From the NCBI GenBank assembly GCA_019745975.1, contig JAIESQ010000028.1:1-64000 (forward strand): 64,000 nucleotides of DNA, read 5' to 3'. The translations under genes and the position numbers were made by a program. Within the stretch, counting starts at the first letter, position 1. Each line of letters begins with the position of its first letter. This DNA comes from Pirellulales bacterium (lineage in GTDB: Bacteria > Planctomycetota > Planctomycetia > Pirellulales > JAEUIK01). The notes beneath the pieces are model-generated. The model was given only the letters and a program-made list of their open reading frames with translations, was not told where the DNA came from and made no database searches. This document shows positions 1 to 8,806 of this stretch, one piece after another.

Positions 1-53
1 GGTCCGGATGGCTGGCTGGGCCTTTCCGGTAAGACTCTTTCATTCTCAACTCC

Positions 54-71
54 TCGCCGGTTTTGACCGGC
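54..71. repeat. Short hairpin in the leading intergenic region
   Basis: Perfect 7-bp arms (CGCCGGT and ACCGGCG) enclose a TTTG loop. No T-tract follows on either strand, so this is not a convincing terminator. It lies in the first 375 bases, which hold no gene that can be supported and otherwise contain only dispersed palindromic repeats. Confidence 0.4.
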
Positions 72-180
72 GCACTGCCCGTTCAGCATATCGCTGGCCA
101 GCGGCGGGGGGCAAATTTATTCGCGAAAGGGGGTGGGGCAAGCGCCGTTTGCGCACGAATCCCGTTGCCGCGTCGCGCAC

Positions 181-213
181 GCTAGCGCGCCGAACAAGCT
201 CCGCGGCTAACAG
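181..213. repeat. Dispersed palindromic repeat, family A, copy 1
   Basis: These 33 nt match positions 35429-35461 with only two mismatches. The core is GC-rich and palindromic in the second copy (GCGGAGC-AA-GCTCCGC). Both copies lie outside genes, as expected for a REP-like element. What moves it is not visible here. Confidence 0.6.
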
Positions 214-286
214 AACACCGCGTACTCCGCGGCTCCGCGTGAGAAGGGGTCGCGAAATTTAGCTGGCATGCCGTGCGAGCTACGGA

Positions 287-362
287 GGGGGACAGGTACA
301 TGTTTTCGGCCGGTGCGAGCTGGTTCAGGCAACGTCGCGCACCGAAAAATGTACCAGTCCCC
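287..362. repeat. REP-like inverted repeat, family B
   Basis: The left arm (about 287-317, starting GGGGGACAGGTACAT) and the right arm (about 338-362, ending ATGTACCAGTCCCC) are imperfect reverse complements of about 25 nt around a short spacer. It sits just beyond the stop codon of the redoxin fusion gene. The structure fits a mobile palindromic repeat; a role as a transcript-end hairpin is possible but there is no T-tract. Confidence 0.6.
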
Positions 363-375
363 GGCGCGAGCGCCG

Positions 376-2685
376 CTAGCGCCCCGCCGCGACCTTGGCC
401 GCGACTTGCGACAAGAGCTCGACTGCCTGCGGGCCGAAAGCGTTGGCCTCGGTGCTCCAGAAATTCAAGGTCGCAGGTTTGCCACCAATCCGCACCGGAA
501 TGTGCACGCTCGAGGCCAGTCCCCGGCCAAACATCCGTTGCGCGAGCGCACCAGGTTCTTTCGACAGATCGGGCACGACCACGGGCTTGTCGCTCGACAA
601 GTAGTTGGTCAGCGCCTGACCTTCGGCTGGCAGCGTGGTCGATGTGCTGCGGAAGGTGATGCGCAAGCCATCGAGCTCTTCGACGCGCAAGAGCCGCAGT
701 TTGTCGCCGTCGACATACGAGATGCAGACGCGGTCGAGCTGCGGCACGCGGTCTTTCAAGAAATACGAGAAGAACTTGAAGGTCTCGTCCTGCCCCTCAT
801 CCATGGCCTTGCCCGAGACCTGGCTGAGCTGTTCATCGACAGTGGCCCCGCCAGCGGCGGCGAGCTCTTGGAACTGCTTGGCGCGCGAGGGGCGCGGCGA
901 CTGCGGCTTGGTGAGGTCCTGATCGACCAGGGCCATTTCGAACCAGCCGAACATCATCTCTTCCCAGGTCTGTTCGCCCCAGCGCACTTCTTGCGAGGGA
1001 TCGGGGTTGTTGAGATTTTCGTCCGAGTTGTCGAAGTGGGCCGTGCAGTGGAGCTTGCTCCCCTTGGGCAACACCTTGGGCTCGGTGAAGACGTACGTCG
1101 TCTGCCAGCCGAAATCGTAGCGCGGCACCCAGAGCACTTTCTCGCGCTTCCCATCGGGGTAGATCACCTCATACAAAAAGTCCTTGCCGCGGACGTGCAT
1201 GTGGGGCGAGACCGACCACAAGAGCGTGTCCTCGCGGAAGGCGAACTCCGATTGCACTTCGAAGTTCCCCTCGTTGGCGGGAATCTTGAAGTTGAAGTTG
1301 CCGGCGTTCTTCACGGCGACTTCTTTGCTCACCGTTTTGGGATCGGCGAACACGATTCCCAAATAGCTGCGGTCGCTCTGCGCGACACCGTTGGGCGTGT
1401 AGTGCAACTCGAAGATCAGCTTCGAGCCGGCCGGGGCATAGCGGGCGTAGCCTTCGGGCAAGACCTGCGGGCGCAAGCCGGGTGCGTAAGCGGCGAGCCA
1501 GTCGTTGCGCAGCCGGCCGGCGGCCCCTTTCTTCGGTCCGCCTGGCGGCTGCAAGTACATGACAACGTGATGGACGACCGCGGGGTTGCCCGCCTTGGGC
1601 TCGATCGCCTTGATCCATTTGTCTTCTTTCCAGCCGGGATCGACGACGAAGCGCTCGTAAGGGACGGTGCCGGTGGCCGGCACGTCGTACGCGTTGTCGT
1701 CCATGTAGATCACCTGGTCGGGCGTGGGGATCATCCAGCCTTCGGTGAATTGTGGTGTTTCAGGGAGATCGCTGGAGTTGCCCTCAGGCGCGCCGGCGGC
1801 GACCCAAGCGTTGACCATGGCGATCTCTTCGTCGCTGAGTCGGGCATCGTTGGTGAAGTGGCCGATCGAGGGATCGGCATGCCAGGGCGGCATGCGACGC
1901 TCGTTGACCACTTCGCGAATCATTTCGGCCCAGCCAGCCGCATCGTCGTACGACAAAAGCGCGAAGGGGCCGATCTGGCCGGGTCGATGGCACGACACAC
2001 AGTGCTGATTGAACAAGCGCGCCATTTGATTCGAGTAAGTCACGGCGGCGGTGGTGTCGGGCGTGCGCGCGCGGCCGATCAAGCAGCCTTGCGCAGTGAC
2101 TTCGGGGACGCTAACCGGCTTGCCGTCGAGGAGTTCGTCGAGGGCGAAAGCGAGGTCTTGGCGGCGCGGTTCACGTAGTTGATAGGCGACGCCGCCATCT
2201 TGAAAGCCATACTGATCGTCGATGCGGCCGGCGTATTGCACGCGGCCGGCGCGATCGAGGACGAACACCTCGGGAGTGCGCTGGGCACCGACGGCGTCGG
2301 CCAGGCGATTGGCGGGATCCTTGACGAACGCAATCGCCAGACTTTGCTGACGGGCGTAGGCTTGCATCTCGGCGATCGAGTCCTGCTGATTGGCGTCGAC
2401 GGCCAGGAAGGCGACCCCGCGCGCGGCGAATTGCTCGGCCAGCTTGTTCAAGCGCGGCGCGTAGAACTTAGCCAGCGGGCATTCGACGCCCAAAAAGGCG
2501 AGCACGACCAGATGCTTGTCGGCGTAGTCGGCTAGCTTGTGCTCGCGGCCGTCGGCGTCGCGGAGCAAAAACTCAGCAACCTGCCGGCCGACACGCGCCG
2601 CGTTTTCGGCGCCACGAGTGCCTGGGGAATTGACAATCGAGAGGACAACAACCGCGACCGCCGTAAACCAGGCACCAGCGCGCAT
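376..2685 (-). CDS. Exported redoxin - cytochrome c - PHM-like copper monooxygenase - GAF-like fusion protein
   Basis: A 769-residue exported protein. An N-terminal signal segment (about 1-25) is followed by a redoxin/AhpC-TSA-like domain (about 28-190) with a single Cys in GVECPLAK. A c-heme motif CVSCH lies at 229-233. The central part has the metal ligands of the peptidylglycine/dopamine monooxygenase fold in order: His372-His373, His428 (ELHYTPNG), His495-x-His497 (PHMHVRG) and Met577/578 (EEMMFG), matching the CuH and CuM sites. The last ~140 residues look like a GAF domain, unusual in an exported protein. The family is typical of planctomycetes; the substrate is unknown. It probably acts in the periplasm as a copper-dependent oxidase or monooxygenase fed through heme and thiol domains, which is inference. 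It converges on no close gene and appears monocistronic. Confidence 0.85.
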   Translation of the reverse strand: MRAGAWFTAVAVVVLSIVNSPGTRGAENAARVGRQVAEFLLRDADGREHKLADYADKHLVVLAFLGVECPLAKFYAPRLNKLAEQFAARGVAFLAVDANQQDSIAEMQAYARQQSLAIAFVKDPANRLADAVGAQRTPEVFVLDRAGRVQYAGRIDDQYGFQDGGVAYQLREPRRQDLAFALDELLDGKPVSVPEVTAQGCLIGRARTPDTTAAVTYSNQMARLFNQHCVSCHRPGQIGPFALLSYDDAAGWAEMIREVVNERRMPPWHADPSIGHFTNDARLSDEEIAMVNAWVAAGAPEGNSSDLPETPQFTEGWMIPTPDQVIYMDDNAYDVPATGTVPYERFVVDPGWKEDKWIKAIEPKAGNPAVVHHVVMYLQPPGGPKKGAAGRLRNDWLAAYAPGLRPQVLPEGYARYAPAGSKLIFELHYTPNGVAQSDRSYLGIVFADPKTVSKEVAVKNAGNFNFKIPANEGNFEVQSEFAFREDTLLWSVSPHMHVRGKDFLYEVIYPDGKREKVLWVPRYDFGWQTTYVFTEPKVLPKGSKLHCTAHFDNSDENLNNPDPSQEVRWGEQTWEEMMFGWFEMALVDQDLTKPQSPRPSRAKQFQELAAAGGATVDEQLSQVSGKAMDEGQDETFKFFSYFLKDRVPQLDRVCISYVDGDKLRLLRVEELDGLRITFRSTSTTLPAEGQALTNYLSSDKPVVVPDLSKEPGALAQRMFGRGLASSVHIPVRIGGKPATLNFWSTEANAFGPQAVELLSQVAAKVAAGR

Positions 2686-3118
2686 GGCGAAATCCCTTTA
2701 AAAATCGCTCGAACGAGCGTGAAACCGACGCGAGAGCCGGAAATTGATTAGCCTGCTACCGACCTGAATTCTGACGCCCCGCGGCGACCGGGTCAACCGA
2801 ACTTTCTGGGGGGGCGACCAGCGCGGATTTCCCGACAAAACCAGGCTTGCACCCGCGACAATTTGTCATCTGACGAGCGACGAACTCCGCCCCAAGCTGC
2901 TCGTAGAACAAGTGGCCGAGGGGGCCTCGCCTTCTCGGGGCTCTGGTGGTCGGCGCCTGCGATTCTCTCGGCGGGCGTCCGGCCGGTGCCAGGGACGAGG
3001 CAGCGTCGGGCGAACCGACGCGCGCAGGCAGGCGAGGCCCCGGAGGCCAACCATTTTCAACCCACGTCCTGGGCGCGAAAACGCCCGAGAATACTCTTGA
3101 GGAAGGGAGGGACAAACC
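2686..3118. other. Intergenic region with GC-rich palindromes
   Basis: About 430 bases between the start of the redoxin fusion gene (minus) and hsp20 (plus). No supportable gene. It contains a perfect hairpin (GCGTCGG at 3003-3009, CCGACGC at 3015-3021) and longer-range 10-nt arms (2922-2931 with 3031-3040). Promoters of both divergent genes must lie here, but no confident -35/-10 pair and no CIRCE element was seen. Confidence 0.5.
3003..3021. repeat. Perfect 7-bp hairpin upstream of hsp20
   Basis: GCGTCGG and CCGACGC enclose the loop GCGAA. It lies about 100 bases before the hsp20 start, in a stretch that also carries the 10-nt inverted arms 2922-2931/3031-3040. It may be another palindromic repeat rather than an operator. 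Confidence 0.45.
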
Positions 3119-3586
3119 ATGTTTGGCACCTTGATTCCTCGCCGCGAGAGTGCCGCTTTTGATCGACTCGAACGTGAAATGCACGGACTGGTGGATCGGT
3201 TCTTCGGCGGTGACGGCGGTTGGCTGGTTCCGACGACTCAGTTTATGCCGAACATGAATATCGCGGAAAGCGAGACCGCCTTTGAAGTGACCACCGAATT
3301 GCCGGGTCTGAAGCCTGAGGAGTTTCAGGTCGAGTTCAAGAACGGCGAGCTCTGGATTGTCGGCGAAAGCAAAGAGGAGAAGGAAGAACGGGGAAAGACT
3401 TGGCATCGTGTGGAACGGCGCCACGGCGAGTTCCGGCGAGTTGTGCCACTGCCTGAAACCGTGAATCCTGACAAGGCCGAAGCTACCTATCGCGACGGCG
3501 TGCTGAAGGTGACCGTGCCGAAGAGCGAAAAGGCGCAACCGAAGCATGTGCCGATCAAGATCGAAGCCACCCCGCCCAAGGGATAA
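3119..3586 (+). CDS. Small heat-shock protein, Hsp20/alpha-crystallin family
   Basis: A 155-residue ATP-independent chaperone that would hold unfolding cytoplasmic proteins as oligomers. The short N-terminal arm (1-40) leads into the alpha-crystallin domain (about 45-140), which contains the typical ELPGLKPEEFQVEFKNGELWI and GVLKVTVPK strands (quoted here in two parts of the domain). A C-terminal IKI motif (V/I-x-I) needed for oligomer contacts is present near the end. A strong ribosome site, GGGAGGG, lies 7 nt before the ATG. The gene stands alone and is followed by a probable intrinsic terminator. No heat-shock operator was found upstream, so its regulation is open. Confidence 0.95.
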   Translation: MFGTLIPRRESAAFDRLEREMHGLVDRFFGGDGGWLVPTTQFMPNMNIAESETAFEVTTELPGLKPEEFQVEFKNGELWIVGESKEEKEERGKTWHRVERRHGEFRRVVPLPETVNPDKAEATYRDGVLKVTVPKSEKAQPKHVPIKIEATPPKG

Positions 3587-3651
3587 TTGGTTCCCAGCGG
3601 TGGCGAATCGGTCGTTTGAAATCCAGCGGGAGTTATGACTCCTCGGCGGCT

Positions 3652-3688
3652 GGGCGGCTCACTGGTGGGCCGCCCGGCCGTTTGTTTT
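3652..3688 (+). terminator. Probable intrinsic terminator after hsp20
   Basis: GGGCGGC (3652-3658) and GCCGCCC (3669-3675) form a perfect 7-bp stem with a 10-nt loop, followed by GGCCGTTTGTTTT. The T-rich tail is on the plus strand, so it would end the hsp20 transcript before the convergent YgiQ-family gene. Confidence 0.55.
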
Positions 3689-3710
3689 GCGCGAGCATGC
3701 TCCGGTTTTG

Positions 3711-5816
3711 TCACCGCGTGCGGCGGCGCGATGTCTTGCGCTGGGGGCGATAGCCCGTGGCGGGGTGTGGCTTTTTCTTGCGGGCGGATCCCTTCGCTGG
3801 AGCGCCCGAACGCTGCAGTTCGCGGTTCGCGCTTTCGCGTCGGGCGTGCAGCGCTTCCTTCGGTGGCTGCGAGGGAATCAGGCAATCGCAATCCTCGCCG
3901 ATCAGGTCTTGCCGGCCGGCGGCCTCGAGTGCGCGGCGCACCTCGACGTAGTTCTCCGGCTTGAAGAACTGCAGCAAGGCTCGCTGCAACTTGCGGTCGC
4001 GCAAATTGCGGGCGACGTAGACGGGCTTCAACGTGAAGGGATCGAGTCCGGTGTGGTACATCGTCGCCGCGATGTCCAACGGGCTAGGAATGAAGTCTTG
4101 CACCTGGTCGGGTCGGTAGCCATTCTGCTTGAGAAACACCGCCAGGTCGATCATCGCTGCGAGCGTGCTGGCCGGATGGCTGGCGATGTAATACGGCACC
4201 AGGAACTGCTCTTTGCCCGCTGCGCGGCTCTCGCGCGTGAAGGACTGGTCGAATTGGACGAAGTCGTCGCCGCCGGGCTTCTTCATCGCGGCGAGCACGT
4301 CTTCGTCGGTGTGTTCGGGGGCGACCTTCAAATGCCCGCCGACGTGATGCCGGGCCAGCTCGCGGATGTACTCGGGGCTGCGATGGGCCAGGTCCATGCG
4401 AATGCCCGAGGCGACGAAGACCTTTTTGATACCGGGTTGCGAGCGGGCTTTGCGCATCAGTTTGATGAGCGGTCCGTGATCGGTCCCCAGCAGCTTGCAG
4501 ATTTTTGGATGGACGCAGCTCAGCCGGCGGCAGATCTTCTCGACATCCGGCTGCGAGCAGCGCATCTGGTACATGTTGGCGGTCGGTCCGCCGATGTCGC
4601 TCACCACGCCGGTGAACTTGGGGTCTTCGCCCAGGCGGTTGATTTCGGCCAGTACCGATTGCCGCGAGCGGCTCTGGATGATCCGCCCTTCGTGCGTGGT
4701 GATCGAGCAGAACGTGCAGCCGCCGAAGCAGCCGCGCATGATCTGCACCGAATGCTTCACGACGTCGTAGGCCGGAATCCGCTGCTTGCCATACATGGGG
4801 TGCGGGCGCCGGGTGAACGGCAGCCCATAGACGTAGTCCATTTCGGGCTGCGTAAGCGGCAGTGCCGGCGGATTGGCGACCACCGCCTCGCGGTCGTGAT
4901 ACTGCGCCAGCCGGCGGGCGTTGTGCGGGTTGGTCTCGAGGTGGATCGCGCGGGTGGCGCGGCAGAAGGCCAACTTGTCGGCAACAACCTCCTCGTAACT
5001 GGGGAGCTTGAGCGCGTCGGCGGGAGGCGTTTCCTTCGCGCCCATCCGATAGACCACGCCGCGCAGGTCGCGCAAATCGCGCACGGTAGCGCCGGCCGCC
5101 AGGCGATCGGCGATTTCGACGATGCCGCGCTCGCCCATGCCAAAGGCCACGAGATCAGCCTTGGCGTCGAGGATGATCGCGCGGCGGATCTTGTCGCTCC
5201 AATAGTCGTAGTGAGCCAGGCGCCGCAAGCTGGCTTCGACACCGCCGGCGATCACCGGCACGCCGGGGTAGGCCTCGCGAGCGCGCTGGCAGTAGGCCAG
5301 GGTGGCGCGGTCGGGGCGCAGACCAATGCGGCCGCCGGGGCTGTAGGCGTCGTCGTTGCGCACTTTGCGATTGGCCGTGTAGTGATTGATCATCGAGTCC
5401 ATGTTGCCGGCGCTGATGCCGAACATCAGTCGCGGCCGGCCGAACGTGCGCCAGGCCTGGCAGGTGTGCCAGTCAGGCTGGCTCAGAATGGCCACGCGGT
5501 AACCGCGGGCTTCAAGCAACCGGCCCAACAGCGCCATCGCGAAGCTGGGATGATCGATGTAAGCGTCGCCCGTGACGAACACCACGTCGACATCGTCCCA
5601 GCCGCGGGCGTCCATCTCCGCGCGTGTGGCGGGCAGTGGCGACGCGGCGCCGCGCGGGATGCGGTCGAGTTGGCCCACGTCGCGCGGGACAAGCGACGAT
5701 TGGGCGGCGGGCTTCGCGGCGACTTCGGCTGCTGTGCCCGAGGGCGCGCACGGGTCCGCGGGCCGCTCGACAATCGGCAGCGAAGAGCCCCGCGAATTGA
5801 TGTCACGCGTCGACAT
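3711..5816 (-). CDS. YgiQ-family (UPF0313) radical SAM protein
   Basis: About 700 residues. The sequence has the family's N-terminal vitamin-B12-binding-like region ([15 protein letters not shown]), the central UPF0313 part and a radical SAM core with the [4Fe-4S] cluster motif CFGGCTFC (Cys363, Cys367, Cys370 counted from the chosen start). The C-terminus is basic and low complexity ([18 protein letters not shown]), as in homologues. The reaction is unknown for the family; radical S-adenosylmethionine chemistry is expected. I chose the ATG at 5816 (MSTRDIN) because the 14 residues before it do not look coding; another Met lies upstream at 5858. It converges with hsp20 and is divergent from the lyase gene. 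Confidence 0.9.
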   Translation of the reverse strand: MSTRDINSRGSSLPIVERPADPCAPSGTAAEVAAKPAAQSSLVPRDVGQLDRIPRGAASPLPATRAEMDARGWDDVDVVFVTGDAYIDHPSFAMALLGRLLEARGYRVAILSQPDWHTCQAWRTFGRPRLMFGISAGNMDSMINHYTANRKVRNDDAYSPGGRIGLRPDRATLAYCQRAREAYPGVPVIAGGVEASLRRLAHYDYWSDKIRRAIILDAKADLVAFGMGERGIVEIADRLAAGATVRDLRDLRGVVYRMGAKETPPADALKLPSYEEVVADKLAFCRATRAIHLETNPHNARRLAQYHDREAVVANPPALPLTQPEMDYVYGLPFTRRPHPMYGKQRIPAYDVVKHSVQIMRGCFGGCTFCSITTHEGRIIQSRSRQSVLAEINRLGEDPKFTGVVSDIGGPTANMYQMRCSQPDVEKICRRLSCVHPKICKLLGTDHGPLIKLMRKARSQPGIKKVFVASGIRMDLAHRSPEYIRELARHHVGGHLKVAPEHTDEDVLAAMKKPGGDDFVQFDQSFTRESRAAGKEQFLVPYYIASHPASTLAAMIDLAVFLKQNGYRPDQVQDFIPSPLDIAATMYHTGLDPFTLKPVYVARNLRDRKLQRALLQFFKPENYVEVRRALEAAGRQDLIGEDCDCLIPSQPPKEALHARRESANRELQRSGAPAKGSARKKKPHPATGYRPQRKTSRRRTR

Positions 5817-6133
5817 TTTGGCAATTGGGCAAGAAACCAGAACTCTGCGAACGACCATTCCGGCGGTCAGAGGCTGCCGCGACGATGATCCATCATTCTA
5901 TCGCCGCAGGCCACACCGGCTGGTCCCGGCGGCGCGATTTGGCGGAAGAAATCGCCGGCGGAGTGCGGGTTTGGCGGGAATTCCGGACACTGAGAGCGCC
6001 TTGGGCCAAACGGTCGCAGGGGATGTCGCGGCCGTCTATACTCGAGGGCTCAGCAGGCCACGACCTTGGGGGGCCGACTGGCGACAGCCCTCCGGGAAGC
6101 GGGCCGACTCATCGCGGGGAAGAGGGAACGCTA

Positions 6134-8671
6134 ATGCCGGAACGGGGAAACCGCATCTGGAGCTTTTGCTGGCGCCACTGCGCGCGGCCATTGCGCCGGG
6201 CGATCTGGCCCGCGCTGTTCTTGGGCCTGGCGCCGCTCCCTGTGGCCGGTCAGATGAAGATCCCAACCGCCGGCGTGCTCCCGGCGTCGATGCCCACCCA
6301 GTCGCTCTTGCTGGGAAATCAATTGGCCCAGTTGCGAGCCGATTGGTCCAGCCCGGTCAACGCCACGCAGCAACTCTACATCAACAGCGTCAATAGCTTC
6401 GCGAACCACACGACGAGCGGGGCGGCGCCGACGACGCTGGCCATTGCGGCGGCCGACGGCGCCACGGCCGAGAACGCCGGACTGCGCTACGCGATGACGG
6501 GCAGCGCCGCCGATCTGAACAAGGCGATCGCGGCGCTGACGGTCGCGGCCATCCCCAATCCCGGTTTCTTGAGCGACCAGAATGCGTTTATCACGCGACC
6601 CGAGCGGTTGATGAACTATCTGATGGCCTACGATTTCATCCGCGGCGCGCCACTGACCGATCTGCCGCAGGCCACGCGCACGCAGATCGAAGGCAGGCTG
6701 GCGAGTCTGGCCACCAGTCTCGACTACGGCAACGGCACCGACAGCAACGCGCGGGCCAAGATCGGCGGGACGGTCGCACTGGCCGGCGTGCTGCTGCGCG
6801 ATCAAGCGCTGCTCGACCGCGGCCTTGTCGACCTGCAGCGCAACCTCGATTACAGCACCACCGACGACGGCTGGTACGCCGACGGCCCATCGCACTACCT
6901 CAACTACACGCTGCGCCACTTCGCGGCCTTCGCGCGGGCGTACGAACAAGGTTCGGGCGTCAATCTCTATGGCGCACTGCAACCGTTCGTGGAGCTGGCC
7001 AATGCCATGCGGTTGCCTGGCGGCGAAGTGCCCAACCTGGCCGACGGCCTGAACCTGCCGGTCGCCACGGGATTGTTCACCAACAATCCCGATCCCCAGC
7101 AGGCTGGCGAAGCGCTGTGGTACTTGAATAACATCGCCGCGCCGAATCCGTATCCGTGGAACAACGGCACCAACGTTGTGAACAACGACGGTTCGCTGGC
7201 CACCTTCTTCGCGCTGACGAACTTTCACGTGGCACCGACGGCGCCGGGATCGCCCACCTACCTGGCCGATGGACAAAGCCATGTGTCGGTGCTGCGCGAC
7301 AACTTCAGCCCGACCAGCGACTACTTGTTGCTCTCGGCCGGCGTCGATCCCCCGCCCCTGGAGATTACGATTCCGGGCGATCCGTCGAGCATCGTCGTGT
7401 TGCCGGCCTTTCACTCGCATGCCGACACCGGGGAGATCCTACTGGCTTCGGGCGGGCAGTATCTGCTGGTCGCGCCGGGCTACAATCGCACCGACTTGTC
7501 GCAATCGCCAGCGGGCTTCGCGCCGCAACGGGCCGACTGGCATAACGTGATCCTGGTCGACGGCGGCGTCGGGGTCGATCCGCGGAACCTCGCGGCCATG
7601 AGCGAGGGAATGTACATGCGTCCCGACGATTTCGTAAGCACGCATCGGCTCGACAGTGGCGAGTTCGGCGGCCATCACGGCGTGTCGGATTTCTCGACGC
7701 TGCGGATGACGTACGCCGAGACCGACGTCTCGCGGAGCATCGCCTATCCGCACGAAAGCTACTTTGTCGTCGCCGACCAGATGCAGGGCGCCGCTAGTCA
7801 CGACTACGGGTTCAATCTCGTCGGCGTCGGCACGCAAACGGTGCTTACCAACACGCCCGGACTGGTCGAAGTGCAGTGGGAACAAGGGGGCCAGCGCGTG
7901 ATCCAACACCTGGTGGCCACAGGAGGCATGTCGCTCTCGACCGATTCGCTCTGGATGCACGACGAGTTCAACCAGTTCGTGCCGACGCAGCGGATGACCG
8001 CCACGATGCACGCGACCGATGGGCTGTTCTTGAGCATTCTCGAAACCGGCACGGCGGGAGGGCCTGGCCAACTCGCGATCAACAATCTTTCGACCAGCAT
8101 GCTGGCCGCCGCCGAGGTGCTCAATGCGGGCGCAGGCTGGACCGACATCATTCTCTCGCAGCACCACACGCAACTGGCGCTGGCCGGCGATTTGCTCAGC
8201 GACGGACAGTATGCCTACGTGCGGCAAACCGGCGGCCTGGTCGATAGCGCCATGCTGGCCGCCGGCACACGGATCGACTTCGCCGGGCACACGCTGTTGA
8301 GCACGACCGCAGCATTGACCATGTCGGCGGCTTTCACTGCCGACAGCGTGCTGGGAACCATCTCGGCCGATGAATTCACCGCCGGCACCGAGCTGCACTT
8401 GTTCGGCCGCACGATCAGTTCGGCGACACTCAACGGCGCTCCCTTGGCATTCTTGAACGGGCCGGAATTCGACGTGGTCTATCTGATCGGCGCGGGCGAT
8501 CTGGTGGTCACATACTCGCCGGTGCCGGAGCCGAGCACGCTGGCGCTGGCCGTTCTCGGTGCGCTGAGTGTGGCTGGCATGCGGGAGCGGGGGCGACGGC
8601 GGCGCGTACTTCTCAACCGAGACGCGCGGCGGTGGTCGAACGAAGGCGCGCCCGATCCGCCTAAAAACTAG
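6134..8671 (+). CDS. PEP-CTERM exported heparinase II/III-like polysaccharide lyase
   Basis: 845 residues. An arginine-rich N-terminus precedes a signal segment ending near PLPVAGQ. The middle is an alpha-helical toroid-type region (DGWYADGPSHYLNY, typical of heparinase II/III and alginate-lyase-like enzymes). The C-terminal half has the heparinase II/III beta-sandwich signature, HSHADTGEILLASGG followed by ADWHNVILVDGG. At the end PVPEPSTLALAVLGAL plus a basic tail (RERGRRRR) is a PEP-CTERM sorting signal for an exosortase. It probably cleaves an acidic polysaccharide outside the cytoplasm; the sugar is unknown. The start at 6134 has AGAGGGA upstream; the longer frame back to 5825 is not needed. 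No other PEP-CTERM gene or exosortase lies in the window. Confidence 0.85.
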   Translation: MPERGNRIWSFCWRHCARPLRRAIWPALFLGLAPLPVAGQMKIPTAGVLPASMPTQSLLLGNQLAQLRADWSSPVNATQQLYINSVNSFANHTTSGAAPTTLAIAAADGATAENAGLRYAMTGSAADLNKAIAALTVAAIPNPGFLSDQNAFITRPERLMNYLMAYDFIRGAPLTDLPQATRTQIEGRLASLATSLDYGNGTDSNARAKIGGTVALAGVLLRDQALLDRGLVDLQRNLDYSTTDDGWYADGPSHYLNYTLRHFAAFARAYEQGSGVNLYGALQPFVELANAMRLPGGEVPNLADGLNLPVATGLFTNNPDPQQAGEALWYLNNIAAPNPYPWNNGTNVVNNDGSLATFFALTNFHVAPTAPGSPTYLADGQSHVSVLRDNFSPTSDYLLLSAGVDPPPLEITIPGDPSSIVVLPAFHSHADTGEILLASGGQYLLVAPGYNRTDLSQSPAGFAPQRADWHNVILVDGGVGVDPRNLAAMSEGMYMRPDDFVSTHRLDSGEFGGHHGVSDFSTLRMTYAETDVSRSIAYPHESYFVVADQMQGAASHDYGFNLVGVGTQTVLTNTPGLVEVQWEQGGQRVIQHLVATGGMSLSTDSLWMHDEFNQFVPTQRMTATMHATDGLFLSILETGTAGGPGQLAINNLSTSMLAAAEVLNAGAGWTDIILSQHHTQLALAGDLLSDGQYAYVRQTGGLVDSAMLAAGTRIDFAGHTLLSTTAALTMSAAFTADSVLGTISADEFTAGTELHLFGRTISSATLNGAPLAFLNGPEFDVVYLIGAGDLVVTYSPVPEPSTLALAVLGALSVAGMRERGRRRRVLLNRDARRWSNEGAPDPPKN

Positions 8672-8806
8672 ATTCAAACGGTATCACTACCGAAGCGGGC
8701 TCTGTGTTAGCGCCCCAGGCGGCGATCTGCTACCATGGTAGCGCCAACCGGCCAGCGACGACCTCGGGCTCGCCAGCCCCCGCCTTTCCACGGAGCCTTG
8801 CCAGTC

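Noticed and set aside
268-2178. Long plus-strand frame opposite the redoxin fusion gene
   Set aside because: It lies antisense to a gene with clear domains and reads as Arg/His/Val-rich text with no family resemblance; it is a by-product of GC-rich codon use.
3687-5888. 733-codon plus-strand frame opposite the YgiQ-family gene
   Set aside because: Antisense to an unmistakable radical SAM protein; no ribosome site and no recognisable domain.
6131-8677. Two long minus-strand frames opposite the lyase gene
   Set aside because: They mirror the codon pattern of the real gene and show no domain or signal.
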